This document shows positions 35,951-45,238 of a stretch of DNA of 64,000 bases, one piece after another. Both the position numbers and the translations under genes were made by a program. The notes under the pieces were generated by a model. That model did not search any database, was not told the DNA's origin, and saw nothing but the letters and a program-made list of their open reading frames with translations. Source of the DNA: Ignavibacteria bacterium (GTDB lineage: Bacteria > Bacteroidota > Ignavibacteria > Ignavibacteriales > SURF-24); assembly GCA_025612245.1 (NCBI GenBank), contig JAAXKQ010000003.1:197105-261104 (forward strand). Reading direction: 5' to 3'. The stretch's first letter is position 1. Every line of letters starts with the position of its first letter.

Positions 35951-38074
35951 ATGAAAATAAAAATAATTCTTCTTTTACTGACCATGCTTGGCATGACGGC
36001 TCAGGCCGAGGACTGGCGGTGGCAGAACCCAAAGCCACAGTCTAATACGCTCTGGGCGGTATCATTCTTCAACGAATATTACGGCTACGCAGTTGGCGGC
36101 TGCGGCACAATCATGTTCAGCCCCGACGGCGGGAAAAGCTGGGAAGTACAGTTTGAAGCCATTACAGACACACTCAGGAGCATTTCCGTTGTAGATTCAA
36201 TAACAGCCTTTATTGCAGGCGATGACGGCTCCATTTTTGCTACAACAAACGGCGGTACCACCTGGAACCAGCAGAACGACAAAAACGGAACCCCGCTAAA
36301 TCCCAATGGACTTAACTCAATTTTCTTTACTTCCAAATCAACCGGATGGGCTGCCGGAGATAACGGGACAATTCTTTCGACCTTAAACGGCGGAAAGTCC
36401 TGGTCGGCCCAGACCTCGGGCGTTCCTTCAACCGTAAACATTAACTCAATTTTCTTTACCAGCAGTTCGAACGGATGGGCTGTCGGTTCCGGCGGAACCG
36501 TTCTCTACACTACCAACGGCGGAAGCAGCTGGCTTTCAAAGGCCATGGGTGAAAACGCCTCAGTCATTAACTCAACCGTAAAATTCCTTGACGCCTCAAC
36601 AGGTTTTATACTGGGTTATAACGGCCAGAGCGGCGTAGCTTACATTACTCGCAACGGAGGAGCAAGCTGGAGCCAGGTAGGAATAAGCGCCCAGGGCGGC
36701 TTAAATGACATTACGTTCCTTTCTTCCTCGGAATTCTGGATTTCAGGAGACAACGGACTCATGCTTCACTCCTTAAACTCGGGCGTCACATGGAATAATG
36801 AACCACTTAACACCTATGCCTCGGTGCATGGACTTTCGGCTGTCTCAGGCTCACTATGCGCTGTAGGAGAGTTCGGCCTTATTGCCGGCAGGCAAGGAAA
36901 TAGCACCTGGAACTTCATAAATTCGGGAACAATTCCCAGCATTAACTGGATAGCATTTGGCGACCAGTTCCACGGCTATGCCGGAGGACAGTACGGCTAC
37001 ATGGTTAAAACAGATGACGGAGGAAAGACCTGGACCGAAATTACCAAGGGAATTACGGGCGATTCTTTCTACGGGGCTTCCGCCATCGGGAAAGACAACC
37101 TATGGGTCGTTGGTGATATGGGAATTCTTCTTCATACTTCCGACGGCGGACAAAACTGGTCGCAGCAGATTAACACACTGCAGGACGCCGTAACAATTGA
37201 AGCCGTAAGCTTTACAGACGCCCTTAACGGCTGGGCCGTAGGTGACCAGGGTAAGCTCATACATACGACAAACGGCATAAACTGGACGTACCAGAATCCC
37301 AATACTAAGAATGTCCTCTTCGGCATTAAGTTCGTGGATACTCAAAACGGCTGGATTTGCGGAGAGAACGGACTCATAATGCGTACTCAGAACGGAGGAC
37401 TCAGCTGGACAAAACAGAACGAAAACTCCTCTTACGCACTTTTGTCCGTTGACTTTAGAGACTTAAATAACGGGTATGCTTCGGGCACTAACGGCACTAT
37501 ACTCAAGACCATAAACGGCGGAAGCAGCTGGGTGCGCCTTAATACAAATACAACCGCCACTATTAACTCGGTTGTAAGCAGGTCCGAAAATGTTGTCTAT
37601 GCCACCGCTGACGCCGGGCTTGTCTTGCACAGCAGCGACGGAGGCCAGTCCTGGAGCGAGGAGTTTGCTTCAACGGCATACGACCTGTTTGCAACTTATA
37701 TGCTTAACGACTCAACGCTCTGGATCGGGGGCGACATGGGTACAATACTGGCAAAAGGGGACGCTTCAGCTATTACTTCGGTAAAAGATGATATCCATTC
37801 GGCTTCTCCCGTAGCCTTCAGGCTTTCACAGAACTACCCGAATCCGTTTAATCCTGAAACCACAATCAGGTTCTCGCTCCCCTCTTCAGGAAACGTGACA
37901 CTCAGGGTCATTGACATACTGGGGCGTGAGGTCTCAAGGCTTCTTGATGGCTTTAAGTCTGCAGGTGACTACTCGATTCACTTTGATGCACACGGGCTCT
38001 CAAGCGGAATATATTTCTATGAGCTTAGAGAAGGTTCATTTACAGAAATTAAAAAGATGTCGCTCCTGAAATAA
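35951..38074 (+). CDS. YCF48-repeat protein with T9SS type A sorting domain
   Basis: A 707-residue secreted protein. The signal peptide is 1-19. About fourteen YCF48/Hcf136-like propeller repeats (about 22-610) carry the units GWAVG-GGTVLYTTNGGSSW and GYASGTNGTILKT; the repeats suggest two seven-bladed propellers. The C-terminal 85 residues form a type IX secretion sorting domain (QNYPNPFNPETTIRFSLP). It is therefore exported through the T9SS to the cell surface. Its gene begins four bases after the barrel gene and closes the operon before a bidirectional terminator. Propeller domains bind ligands; a carbohydrate or adhesin role is inference. Confidence 0.92.
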   Translation: MKIKIILLLLTMLGMTAQAEDWRWQNPKPQSNTLWAVSFFNEYYGYAVGGCGTIMFSPDGGKSWEVQFEAITDTLRSISVVDSITAFIAGDDGSIFATTNGGTTWNQQNDKNGTPLNPNGLNSIFFTSKSTGWAAGDNGTILSTLNGGKSWSAQTSGVPSTVNINSIFFTSSSNGWAVGSGGTVLYTTNGGSSWLSKAMGENASVINSTVKFLDASTGFILGYNGQSGVAYITRNGGASWSQVGISAQGGLNDITFLSSSEFWISGDNGLMLHSLNSGVTWNNEPLNTYASVHGLSAVSGSLCAVGEFGLIAGRQGNSTWNFINSGTIPSINWIAFGDQFHGYAGGQYGYMVKTDDGGKTWTEITKGITGDSFYGASAIGKDNLWVVGDMGILLHTSDGGQNWSQQINTLQDAVTIEAVSFTDALNGWAVGDQGKLIHTTNGINWTYQNPNTKNVLFGIKFVDTQNGWICGENGLIMRTQNGGLSWTKQNENSSYALLSVDFRDLNNGYASGTNGTILKTINGGSSWVRLNTNTTATINSVVSRSENVVYATADAGLVLHSSDGGQSWSEEFASTAYDLFATYMLNDSTLWIGGDMGTILAKGDASAITSVKDDIHSASPVAFRLSQNYPNPFNPETTIRFSLPSSGNVTLRVIDILGREVSRLLDGFKSAGDYSIHFDAHGLSSGIYFYELREGSFTEIKKMSLLK

Positions 38075-38095
38075 ATTTGTCAGGAGATAAAAAAA

Positions 38096-38129
38096 AGGCA
38101 TACGCTTTCTAAGGCGTATGCCTTTTTTT
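38096..38129. terminator. Bidirectional Rho-independent terminator
   Basis: A 9-base stem (GGCATACGC/GCGTATGCC) with an 8-base loop, flanked by seven A's on the left and seven Ts on the right. It serves both the rightward YCF48 gene and the leftward SIMPL gene. Confidence 0.95.
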
Positions 38130-38139
38130 ATGAAGAAAA

Positions 38140-38871
38140 TTACTCCAGCTGGAATGAGGCTGAAATTACGGCCGTTATTTCCTTGTCAATTGAGCTCAAA
38201 TCATTTACCCCGTAATCGGAGACCATGTTGGAAAACCTGGGCGTAATCTGAATGACACCCATCCTTGCCGATTTAATTGCCCCCAGCGACCTGTTTGTAG
38301 CCTGTGCAATCCTTTCAGCCCGGTTAATTGCATCCTTGGCGGCTTCTGCCTGTATTTCAATTTTCAGCCCTGCAATTTTTGTATAATGATATTCAGGCAT
38401 CTCAACCATAAAGCTCACTCCCTTTTGAACCAGCGAACTGATATCGAGTGAAACCTCTCTTATTTTCTGAACATCGTTTGAACTGACCTCAATTCTCTGG
38501 CTGTAGTTATAATCCAGAATGCGTCCGGTCTGCACGCCGCCCGGGCCCATTTCATAGACCGGATATGAAGAGATGGTATAGAAGGTAATCTTATCCTGCG
38601 AGAACCCCTTGGAAGTCAGATAACTGACTACTATAGGCTTCTGCCTGTTTAACTCGTTATACGCGGCTTCAGCCGTTGCAGCACGCGAAGAAAGCGTTCC
38701 TCTTAAGAATCCTAAGTCGGAGGTAATTTCCTTCTTTGCCGAACCGGTTACCGTAATTGTCTGATCGGCTTTCCTGTTTGCGCGCCATGTAAGCGCAATA
38801 ATGAAAGCGCAAAGGATCAATCCGGCAGCAAGGACTGCTGCCGGAATAAGAAACTGATTTTTTTCTTTCAT
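38140..38871 (-). CDS. SIMPL (DUF541) domain protein
   Basis: A 243-residue protein with an N-terminal membrane helix (about residues 9-29, IPAAVLAAGLILCAFIIAL) and a periplasmic SIMPL/DUF541 domain (about 35-243). Its hallmarks are ITVTGSAKKEI at the start and AAKDAINRAERIAQ and GVIQITPR toward the end. The family forms rings or cages and includes E. coli YggE and BP26, linked to stress protection. The biochemical role is unknown. It is a single gene, convergent with the YCF48 gene and upstream of pyrC by about 100 bases of leader. Confidence 0.9.
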   Translation of the reverse strand: MKEKNQFLIPAAVLAAGLILCAFIIALTWRANRKADQTITVTGSAKKEITSDLGFLRGTLSSRAATAEAAYNELNRQKPIVVSYLTSKGFSQDKITFYTISSYPVYEMGPGGVQTGRILDYNYSQRIEVSSNDVQKIREVSLDISSLVQKGVSFMVEMPEYHYTKIAGLKIEIQAEAAKDAINRAERIAQATNRSLGAIKSARMGVIQITPRFSNMVSDYGVNDLSSIDKEITAVISASFQLE

Positions 38872-38974
38872 GCCAGTGGTGTCCCGTATTTAGTTTCAAA
38901 AAGGGAATGAACACTACATTTTAAGAACTGGAGGAATAAATCGCAAAACAATTATTCAAAAAAACGCCGGAAAA

Positions 38975-40264
38975 TTAAATTGCAAAGAATTTGTCGTCAA
39001 AGAACATCTTCCCCCTGTTTATGACGCCCAAGGCTTTGCCGGTCAAAAGGCGCTTATCGAAGGGAGAGTTTTTTGACCTCGACTTAAATGCCTTGACGTC
39101 TACGGTCCAGACAACTTCCGGGTCAATAATGGTAAGGTTTGCAATTTCACCCTCTGCAAATTTCGGAACCGGTATGTTCAGTATTTTGCGCGGATTAATT
39201 GCCATTTTCTCTACGAGCTCTTCCATGTTAAGGATTTTCTTACTCAGAAGTTCGCTTAATGCAAGTCCAAGCTCTGTTTCAAGTCCCACGATGCCGTTAG
39301 GAGCGTATATAAACTCCATTTCCTTCTCCTCGATCGAATGAGGCGCATGGTCGCTTGCAATGGCGTCTATGGTGCCGTCTTTTAAGCCTTCCAGTATGGC
39401 TTCCACGTCCTGGCGTGTCCTTAAGGGAGGGTTCATCTTTGTATTGGTATCATAGGTTTTCAGGGCCTCTTCTGTAAGCGAGAAGTGGTGCGGAGTAACC
39501 TCAGAAGTAACATTAACGCCTCTTTTCTTTGCCTGCCTCAGTATCTCAACGGAATTCTTTGTACTTATGTGGGCAATATGGATTTTCCCGCCCGTGTATT
39601 CAGCCATCATGATGTCACGCATTACCACCAGGTCCTCTGCAATCGAAGGCATCGGGGGAAGGCCAAGGAAGGTTGAAGTAACCCCTTCGTTCATTGCACC
39701 CCCTTCAAGCGACTCATCCTCGCAGTGCTCAATTATTGGAAGCCTGTACATGGAAGCATACTCAAAGGCTAGCCTCAGCATTTTTGCATTCTTTACGGCA
39801 CATCCGTCGTCTGAAAAGGCAACAACTCCGGCTTCACTCAATTCCGCCATCGGGGAAAGGGCCTCCCCCTTGCGTCCCATTGTCACCGCGCCAACGGGAT
39901 AGACGTCAACCAGGTGGTTTCTAGCCTTCTCCTTGATGAAGCTTACAATCTCGGCCGAGTCGATTGCAGGGCTTGTATTTGGCATGCAGGCAAGCCCGGT
40001 AAAGCCGCCTGCAGAGGCGCTGTTGCAGCCCGTAACGACTGTTTCTTCATCTTCCCTTCCGGGCTCTCTTAGGTGCACGTGCATGTCGAAAAGCCCCGGG
40101 ACCACGTATTTATTGTTCAGCTCAAAGACCCTTGCATCCTTTGCCTCACCGGCAGCAACAGTGCCAATCCTGGTAATTACACCGTCAACTATGAGCAGGT
40201 CACTATTCTGGTTTAATTTCTGCTCCGGATTAAGCAGCCTTACATTTTTAAGTATTATTTTCAT
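38975..40264 (-). CDS. pyrC: Dihydroorotase (class I)
   Basis: A 429-residue zinc amidohydrolase that catalyses the third step of UMP synthesis, the cyclisation of carbamoyl aspartate. The metal and catalytic residues are in order: [10 protein letters not shown] (two His), FSDDG (Asp), IIEHCED (His), IAHISTKN (His) and ASDHAPHS (catalytic Asp and His). The length matches class I. Its ATG overlaps the stop of pyrB by the ATGA junction (40261-40264), so the two are translated together. No signal peptide. Confidence 0.96.
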   Translation of the reverse strand: MKIILKNVRLLNPEQKLNQNSDLLIVDGVITRIGTVAAGEAKDARVFELNNKYVVPGLFDMHVHLREPGREDEETVVTGCNSASAGGFTGLACMPNTSPAIDSAEIVSFIKEKARNHLVDVYPVGAVTMGRKGEALSPMAELSEAGVVAFSDDGCAVKNAKMLRLAFEYASMYRLPIIEHCEDESLEGGAMNEGVTSTFLGLPPMPSIAEDLVVMRDIMMAEYTGGKIHIAHISTKNSVEILRQAKKRGVNVTSEVTPHHFSLTEEALKTYDTNTKMNPPLRTRQDVEAILEGLKDGTIDAIASDHAPHSIEEKEMEFIYAPNGIVGLETELGLALSELLSKKILNMEELVEKMAINPRKILNIPVPKFAEGEIANLTIIDPEVVWTVDVKAFKSRSKNSPFDKRLLTGKALGVINRGKMFFDDKFFAI

Positions 40265-41196
40265 CTTCCGTCCGCCTTGTTTAATGTTCCTAATAAGTAA
40301 AGCACAGCCATTCTGACGGCCACACCGTTTGTCACCTGATCGAGTATGATCTGATAAGGCCCGTCTGCAACTTCAGAAGAGATCTCAACCCCGCGGTTTA
40401 TAGGTCCGGGGTGCAGTATAACTATATCCTTTCCGTTTTTCTCGAGCCTTTCTGAAGTAATGCCGAAGTAGTTATGGTATTCTCTCAGGCTCGGGAATAA
40501 GCCCCCTGCCTGGCGTTCCAGTTGAATTCTTAGTACGTTAAGCACGTCGTTTTCCCTGATGGCCTGGTCGATGTTGTAGATGACCTTGACGCCCAGCTTT
40601 TCGATTTCCCTGGGAATCATTGTTGCAGGGCCGCAGAGTGAAACCTCGGCACCCATGGCCCTCAAGCCGAAAATGTTTGAAAGTGCAACGCGGCTGTGCG
40701 AAATGTCCCCCACGATACAGACCTTCAGGCCCTCCAGGCGCCCGAATTTCTCCCTGATCGAATACATATCGAGCAAAGCCTGTGTGGGATGTTCATGTGC
40801 GCCGTCGCCGGCATTTATAACGTGTGCATCCGAAATCCTGGTCAGGAACTGCGGCACGCCGGCCGAGGCATGCCTTACGACTATCATGTCAACCTTCATG
40901 GCCTCGATATTCTTTACTGTGTCCTTAAAGGTCTCCCCTTTTTTCGTGCTGCTGGTAGAGGCAGAAAAGTTCACCGTGTCGGCAGAAAGGCGCTTCTGTG
41001 CCAGCTCGAATGAGATGCGCGTACGCGTGGAGTTCTCAAAGAAAAGGTTTACCACCGTCTTGCCCTGAAGTGTCGGGACTTTCTTAATCGGTCTTTCCAG
41101 CACTTCCCTGAAAGTAACCGCCGTATCGAGTATCAGTTGTATATCTTCCCTTGGAACACCCTGTAAACCCAGTAGATGTCTGCTTGATAAAGGCAT
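40261..41196 (-). CDS. pyrB: Aspartate carbamoyltransferase catalytic subunit
   Basis: A 311-residue transcarbamylase, the second step of pyrimidine synthesis. The carbamoyl-phosphate loop STRTRISFE is intact. HPTQALLD and the aspartate-loop part LRIQLERQ are also present. The regulatory subunit PyrI is not adjacent. It follows pyrR, with an 82-base gap that contains a strong terminator, and it overlaps pyrC. Regulation by read-through or attenuation at that terminator is possible. Confidence 0.96.
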   Translation of the reverse strand: MPLSSRHLLGLQGVPREDIQLILDTAVTFREVLERPIKKVPTLQGKTVVNLFFENSTRTRISFELAQKRLSADTVNFSASTSSTKKGETFKDTVKNIEAMKVDMIVVRHASAGVPQFLTRISDAHVINAGDGAHEHPTQALLDMYSIREKFGRLEGLKVCIVGDISHSRVALSNIFGLRAMGAEVSLCGPATMIPREIEKLGVKVIYNIDQAIRENDVLNVLRIQLERQAGGLFPSLREYHNYFGITSERLEKNGKDIVILHPGPINRGVEISSEVADGPYQIILDQVTNGVAVRMAVLYLLGTLNKADGR

Positions 41197-41240
41197 GTAA
41201 TTTTCTCTCTTTAATGATTTACTTAAATTTTATTTTTGTT

Positions 41241-41270
41241 AAAAAAAAGGCGAAACAGGTGTTTCGCCTT
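41241..41270 (-). terminator. Intercistronic terminator between pyrR and pyrB
   Basis: Read leftward, a stem GGCGAAAC/GTTTCGCC with a 4-base loop (41249-41268) is followed by eight Ts. It lies 10 bases after the pyrR stop and 45 bases before pyrB. Confidence 0.9.
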
Positions 41271-41278
41271 GAAAAGAA

Positions 41279-41824
41279 CTATTCTTTCGAAATATCTATC
41301 AAATAGACAGCATCTTCGTCGTCTACTTCTTTCATCTTGACCTTTACTTCCTCATTGATTGAAGTAGGAATGCTCTTGCCGATAAAGTCCCCCCTGATCG
41401 GCAGCTCGCGGTGCCCTCGGTCAACCAGAACGCAGAGCTGAATTGTATTCGGGCGCCCCAGATCCATCAGGGCATCGAGTGCTGACCTGACGGTCCTGCC
41501 CGTATAAAGGACGTCGTCAATTAAGATCACGTCTTTTTCATTGATGTCGAACGTTATATTGGTCACCGAAACCTGGGGCTGCTTGAGCCTTTTGCGGAAG
41601 TCATCCCTGTAGAGCGTAACGTCCAGCACTCCGTAAGGAGGCTCTGTCTGGTCAATTTCCTTAATTTTCTCCAGTAACCTTCTGGAAATAAACTCCCCGC
41701 GTGTGCGCATTCCAATCAGCGCCAGATTTTTTGTACCCTTGTTCCGCTCCAGTATCTCGTGCGCAAGGCGCGTTAGCGTACGGTTCATACCTTCCTGGTC
41801 AATAATTTTGGCTTTAATGTTCAT
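41279..41824 (-). CDS. pyrR: Bifunctional pyr regulatory protein PyrR/uracil phosphoribosyltransferase
   Basis: A 181-residue type I phosphoribosyltransferase fold. The PRPP-binding motif VILIDDVLYTGRTVRSAL and LVDRGHRELPIRGDFIGK match PyrR. In Bacillus, PyrR binds pyr mRNA with UMP to favour termination and also makes UMP from uracil. The ATG at 41824 gives the usual PyrR length and follows AAGGAGG with an 11-base spacer; the in-frame ATG at 41851 would add nine residues. It is first in the pyrR-pyrB-pyrC order. I see no PyrR-binding loop in its leader. Confidence 0.93.
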   Translation of the reverse strand: MNIKAKIIDQEGMNRTLTRLAHEILERNKGTKNLALIGMRTRGEFISRRLLEKIKEIDQTEPPYGVLDVTLYRDDFRKRLKQPQVSVTNITFDINEKDVILIDDVLYTGRTVRSALDALMDLGRPNTIQLCVLVDRGHRELPIRGDFIGKSIPTSINEEVKVKMKEVDDEDAVYLIDISKE

Positions 41825-42018
41825 ATACAAAAAATCCTCCTTGACCAGCATAAACTCAGGCCGCGGAGGTTCTCCATTTTGTTTTTAGGTTTTAATTTCT
41901 TGTTGTTCATCTTTCTTTACCTCACGGGATAAAATTAAAAGAATATCGTTCTGCACTAACTTATGAGAATTTTATTAAAAAGTAAAGGGGGCATAAGACA
42001 AGGCCGAAAAATGACATA

Positions 42019-42037
42019 AAAAGCCGGGAATGCCGGA
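42019..42037 (-). terminator. Weak hairpin terminator after the 42047 gene
   Basis: Read leftward, CCGG-CATTC-CCGG is followed by TTTTTA. The stem is only four to five bases, all GC. Confidence 0.35.
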
Positions 42038-42046
42038 GAAAAAGGA

Positions 42047-43339
42047 CTACTCAAGGATAATTCCGTTTTGAGAAAGCTTTTTCATCAGCTCTTCAAATTT
42101 ATTTGTCTTAACCGAGCCGTAGAACTGCCCGTCCTCAAGGAATACCATCCTGGCGTAGGAGGAAGGATCTTCGGCGTCGCCGTCAGAGTCGCTAAGGAAA
42201 ATATCCTCCCCGTTTCGGTTCTTAAGCGAAATGGAAAGGTATGCGTCAATTTCATTCATACTTGACGAAAGGTTCAGCAATTCAATCGGCAGCCTCAGCC
42301 TCAGCGTAAAATCCCCCGGAAACTTTCCTGTAAGCGTGACATCCTGCGCCCTTTTTAGCCTGTAATTACTTCCAATTATGTTAATCAGCCTTGCCTCAGC
42401 CGGATTTACCAGGTTAAACTGCACGCTAATTTTTGCCACATCCTCATCCGTACTTTCCCTGAACTTCTCCCCTCTTCGCGTGGCTCCCTTGATCAGTCTT
42501 TCTATAGAGCGGTCAAAGCAGAGGGTCAGTTCATTTAGCCTCAAAGAATCGACCTGTTTTAAGAACTTGGCGTTTAAGGTAACGTCCACCACCAGGCTGG
42601 CATCGTCACCCTGCGACCCATCGCGTGAGACCGTTACAATACCCCAGGCTTCTCCGCCCGGCTTTGAGTCGCCCCACTGCCAGCTCCTGTCAATTGTTAC
42701 GCTGCGGTCATAGCCAGTATAAATGTTCCTTTTCAGGCCGTAAACCGGATGGTAAAAGTATTTGGATTTCTTGTACTCGTTCAGCGTATTGACGTCGTAA
42801 TAGCCCGTAAAGGCCTGCAGGTTTTTATAGTTATTATAGCGTTCGACCCCGATCTCGCTTTTCTTATTTAGTGGCCTTACCTGCGTCCTGTAATAATCCA
42901 CGAGCGCAAGTTCATTTTTCAGAAAACTGTAGCCCGTAATGGCCCAGCTTTTATCCTCAATTTTCTGCGTTATATAACAGACCCTGTTATTTATGCTGAA
43001 GCCGATTTCAATTGGCAGCTCATAGAATTTCATCGTATCGGAATGCACGAGGACGTAGTGCTTCAGGGAGTCGCAGAACATGTAGACGTAAATGCTCCTG
43101 TCGTGCTTGTTAAGGGGCCTTACGGCCATGGCAAGGTCGTTCTTGCCGTCGCCGGAAAAGTCGGCATAGTCGAGTGCCGTAATGACAAAATTCTTCGGCA
43201 ACACGTTACCTTTCAGTTCAAGCAGCGCGTCCCGGTTCAAGGAACCCTTGCTTATGGTCAGAAATTCCTCGAATGTAATCGTCTGTGCTGAGAGGATTCC
43301 CGAAAATAGTATCAGTAGATATAATGTCTTTCTAATCAT
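42047..43339 (-). CDS. Unknown exported protein with an FG-GAP/VCBS-like repeat
   Basis: A protein of 430 residues. The signal peptide is at 1-19 (LYLLILFSGILSAQ). One calcium-loop-like FG-GAP/VCBS unit lies near residues 40-70 (DYADFSGDGKNDLAMA). The second half contains a beta-sandwich-like stretch (about 185-400), including SDGDAEDPSSYA, an acidic loop of Asp residues that may also bind calcium. I know no family. The ATG at 43339 directly precedes the signal peptide, so the longer frame to 43375 is rejected. It is transcribed between the OmpA gene and pyrR. A surface or periplasmic binding role is only a guess. Confidence 0.7.
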   Translation of the reverse strand: MIRKTLYLLILFSGILSAQTITFEEFLTISKGSLNRDALLELKGNVLPKNFVITALDYADFSGDGKNDLAMAVRPLNKHDRSIYVYMFCDSLKHYVLVHSDTMKFYELPIEIGFSINNRVCYITQKIEDKSWAITGYSFLKNELALVDYYRTQVRPLNKKSEIGVERYNNYKNLQAFTGYYDVNTLNEYKKSKYFYHPVYGLKRNIYTGYDRSVTIDRSWQWGDSKPGGEAWGIVTVSRDGSQGDDASLVVDVTLNAKFLKQVDSLRLNELTLCFDRSIERLIKGATRRGEKFRESTDEDVAKISVQFNLVNPAEARLINIIGSNYRLKRAQDVTLTGKFPGDFTLRLRLPIELLNLSSSMNEIDAYLSISLKNRNGEDIFLSDSDGDAEDPSSYARMVFLEDGQFYGSVKTNKFEELMKKLSQNGIILE

Positions 43340-43424
43340 GTTGCATAAAAAAGGGTTACAATCTGTAACCCTCAATAAATCCAGAAAATCAATAATTCCT
43401 GTAAACTGTTCAAAATTAAATATA

Positions 43425-44564
43425 TTAATTTAAAATCTTAAATTCTATCCTGCGGTTGAGTACCCTGCCTTCCGGGGTTTTGTTGCTGCCTACAGGATTC
43501 TGTGAGCCCAGGCCGACTGCAGTAAGCCTTTCTGCTGCAACCCCGTGGCTTACCAGGTAATCCTTTACGGCATTTGCCCTTTTGAGCGAAAGGTTGAGGT
43601 TATACGTGTCGGATCCTGTGTCATCCGTATAGCCCTGTATTTCAATCTTGATATCCGGATTCTGCAGGAGCATCTGTGCCGCGTTGTAAAGAATGGGATA
43701 AGATTCGGTTTTGAATTCCGCGCTTCCAAAATCAAAGGTCACGCCTACAAGCTGCCAGTTTGGTTTTGCTTCCTTGGGAAGAACCGGCTCATTCCTTTTT
43801 ACAATTTCCTCAATTCTGTCGTAGTCCACGTTTGCTTCACCCGGCTTGGTCTGGTACTTTTTAACAATATCTTCAATCCGGTCGTAATCAATTTGAGGGG
43901 CTTCTTTCTTTTCCCCGGTCCCAACTCCCCCATAAAGGTCGCAGAGCTTGGAGGGTTCACCCTTAAAAAAGTAATAAACTACTCCAAGCCTCAGCGAGGC
44001 ATATGTATCATAAGTCCCGCCAAAAAGCCCGTTGTTGTTCCCCGAGGTAAGTCCGTCAATCCTGCTCGTAGCAGGCGTGTTATAGTCAAACTCCGTCTGC
44101 AGCTTCCAGTCTTCAGACAGGTACCACTCGGCGCCAAGTCCTACATTGATCAGATAATCCCTCAAGAATTTTTTCGGAATTCCCGGACTAACAGCATTGC
44201 TCACCTTGAAGAAAAAGCCGCCCACGCCGGCCAGGATATACGGACACACAGGCTCACAGGGAGCCAGATAGTAAAACAGGTCCAGGTTACCGCTTAAAAT
44301 GTCTGTTTTTTCTGTAATTGCCCCGTACTTTCCCTCAAGGCGCATATAATTGCCGGATAACCTGAGTCCCACGTGCTCAGAGAAATTCCTTTGGAAGGAA
44401 TGGTAAATGCCGTAGTTGGACTCACTTGGAGAGATCCCGGAACTGATATACCTTGGATAAAGGAAACCGAAGGCATAAGTCCAACTGTTCTGTGCAAGCT
44501 GGGCAAAACCCTCGCCTGCCCAAAAGGCCATAAATGCCAGTGTTAATATGATTTTTAATTTCAT
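43425..44564 (-). CDS. OmpA-family outer-membrane protein
   Basis: A 379-residue protein. The signal peptide is 1-21. An eight-stranded barrel-like N-terminal domain (about 22-205) precedes a linker (about 210-265) with a duplicated unit (DYDRIEDIVKK and DYDRIEEIVKR). The C-terminal OmpA domain (about 270-379) binds peptidoglycan through its IEIQGYTDDTGSDTYNLNL and GRVLNRRIEF signatures. It anchors the outer membrane to the cell wall. The ATG at 44564 is preceded by GCGGGGCTGT; the frame is open a few codons further. It is a single gene upstream of the FG-GAP-like gene. Confidence 0.92.
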   Translation of the reverse strand: MKLKIILTLAFMAFWAGEGFAQLAQNSWTYAFGFLYPRYISSGISPSESNYGIYHSFQRNFSEHVGLRLSGNYMRLEGKYGAITEKTDILSGNLDLFYYLAPCEPVCPYILAGVGGFFFKVSNAVSPGIPKKFLRDYLINVGLGAEWYLSEDWKLQTEFDYNTPATSRIDGLTSGNNNGLFGGTYDTYASLRLGVVYYFFKGEPSKLCDLYGGVGTGEKKEAPQIDYDRIEDIVKKYQTKPGEANVDYDRIEEIVKRNEPVLPKEAKPNWQLVGVTFDFGSAEFKTESYPILYNAAQMLLQNPDIKIEIQGYTDDTGSDTYNLNLSLKRANAVKDYLVSHGVAAERLTAVGLGSQNPVGSNKTPEGRVLNRRIEFKILN

Positions 44565-45238
44565 ACAGCCCCGCATATAATAATCTCTTCAGCCCCAAAA
44601 AAAGAGAGAGAAAGACAATAGTTTTATTGAAACTGGTTTTATTCATTAAAATTTACATAAATATAAAAGCGGGCTGGTGCAGGTATAAAAATCAAACGTA
44701 TTCAAAACTGTTTCGTAGTCTTTAAGCACAAAATCACGGCATTTTACAATTAAATCAAAATAAACCGCCCGGAGGAGAACTGGCCAATTAGTACCAGTTA
44801 GCCAATTAATACTTTGTAAGTTAAAGATATATAGCTTCTAAGTCAATAAAGCCCGGAGACAGACAATAATATTTTAGAGCGCTTCTTTTTACGGGAACTC
44901 AGTCCCGGATTACCAGGAGATATAAGTTAAACGTTCCATTTTTATGCCACCTTGAAAACCGTGCTTTTCATGTCTTCCTGTGCGCACTTAAAGAAGCATA
45001 TTCCAGGGGCAAATTTATGTGCACTAAAATGGCACTTTCAGGCCCCAAAAAGAGATAAATATTTCCCCTCATTTTCCGCGAAAATGCTTCAAAATGTGAA
45101 CTTTTCGGATAAAATAATGGTTTTTATTTGCGAATGTCCGTCGCTATATTCATATCCTGAAAGGGTGATAAAACAGGTGAATTTAAGGGATGGAAACCAG
45201 AGTGAAAGATAGACCAAAAGAAAGGTAAAGGTAAAAAG
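44565..45238. other. Long non-coding region before the Gp157/SSAP pair
   Basis: About 670 bases with no convincing gene; one weak rightward frame (44952-45212) has no known similarity. The region includes a short repeat cluster at 44778-44812 and a purine-rich leader before the start at 45239 (AGAAAGGTAAAGGTAAAAAG). It should hold the OmpA promoter and the promoter of the phage-type pair. Confidence 0.5.
44778..44812. repeat. Direct and inverted short repeats, possible operator
   Basis: GCCAATTAGTAC (44783-44794) and GCCAATTAATAC (44801-44812) are direct repeats 18 bases apart, about two turns of DNA minus three bases. AACTGG (44778-44783) and CCAGTT (44794-44799) form an inverted pair across the first copy. 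Confidence 0.45.

Noticed and set aside
35951-38074. CRISPR-like or tandem DNA repeats in the YCF48 gene
   Set aside because: The repeats are imperfect coding repeats of propeller blades, in frame and without spacers of constant length.
41825-42018. PyrR attenuator loop upstream of pyrR
   Set aside because: I looked for the conserved binding-loop bases and found none, and the leader holds no second terminator.
44952-45212. 86-codon rightward frame before the Gp157 gene
   Set aside because: The composition is unlike neighbouring proteins, there is no ribosome site and the product resembles nothing; treated as non-coding.
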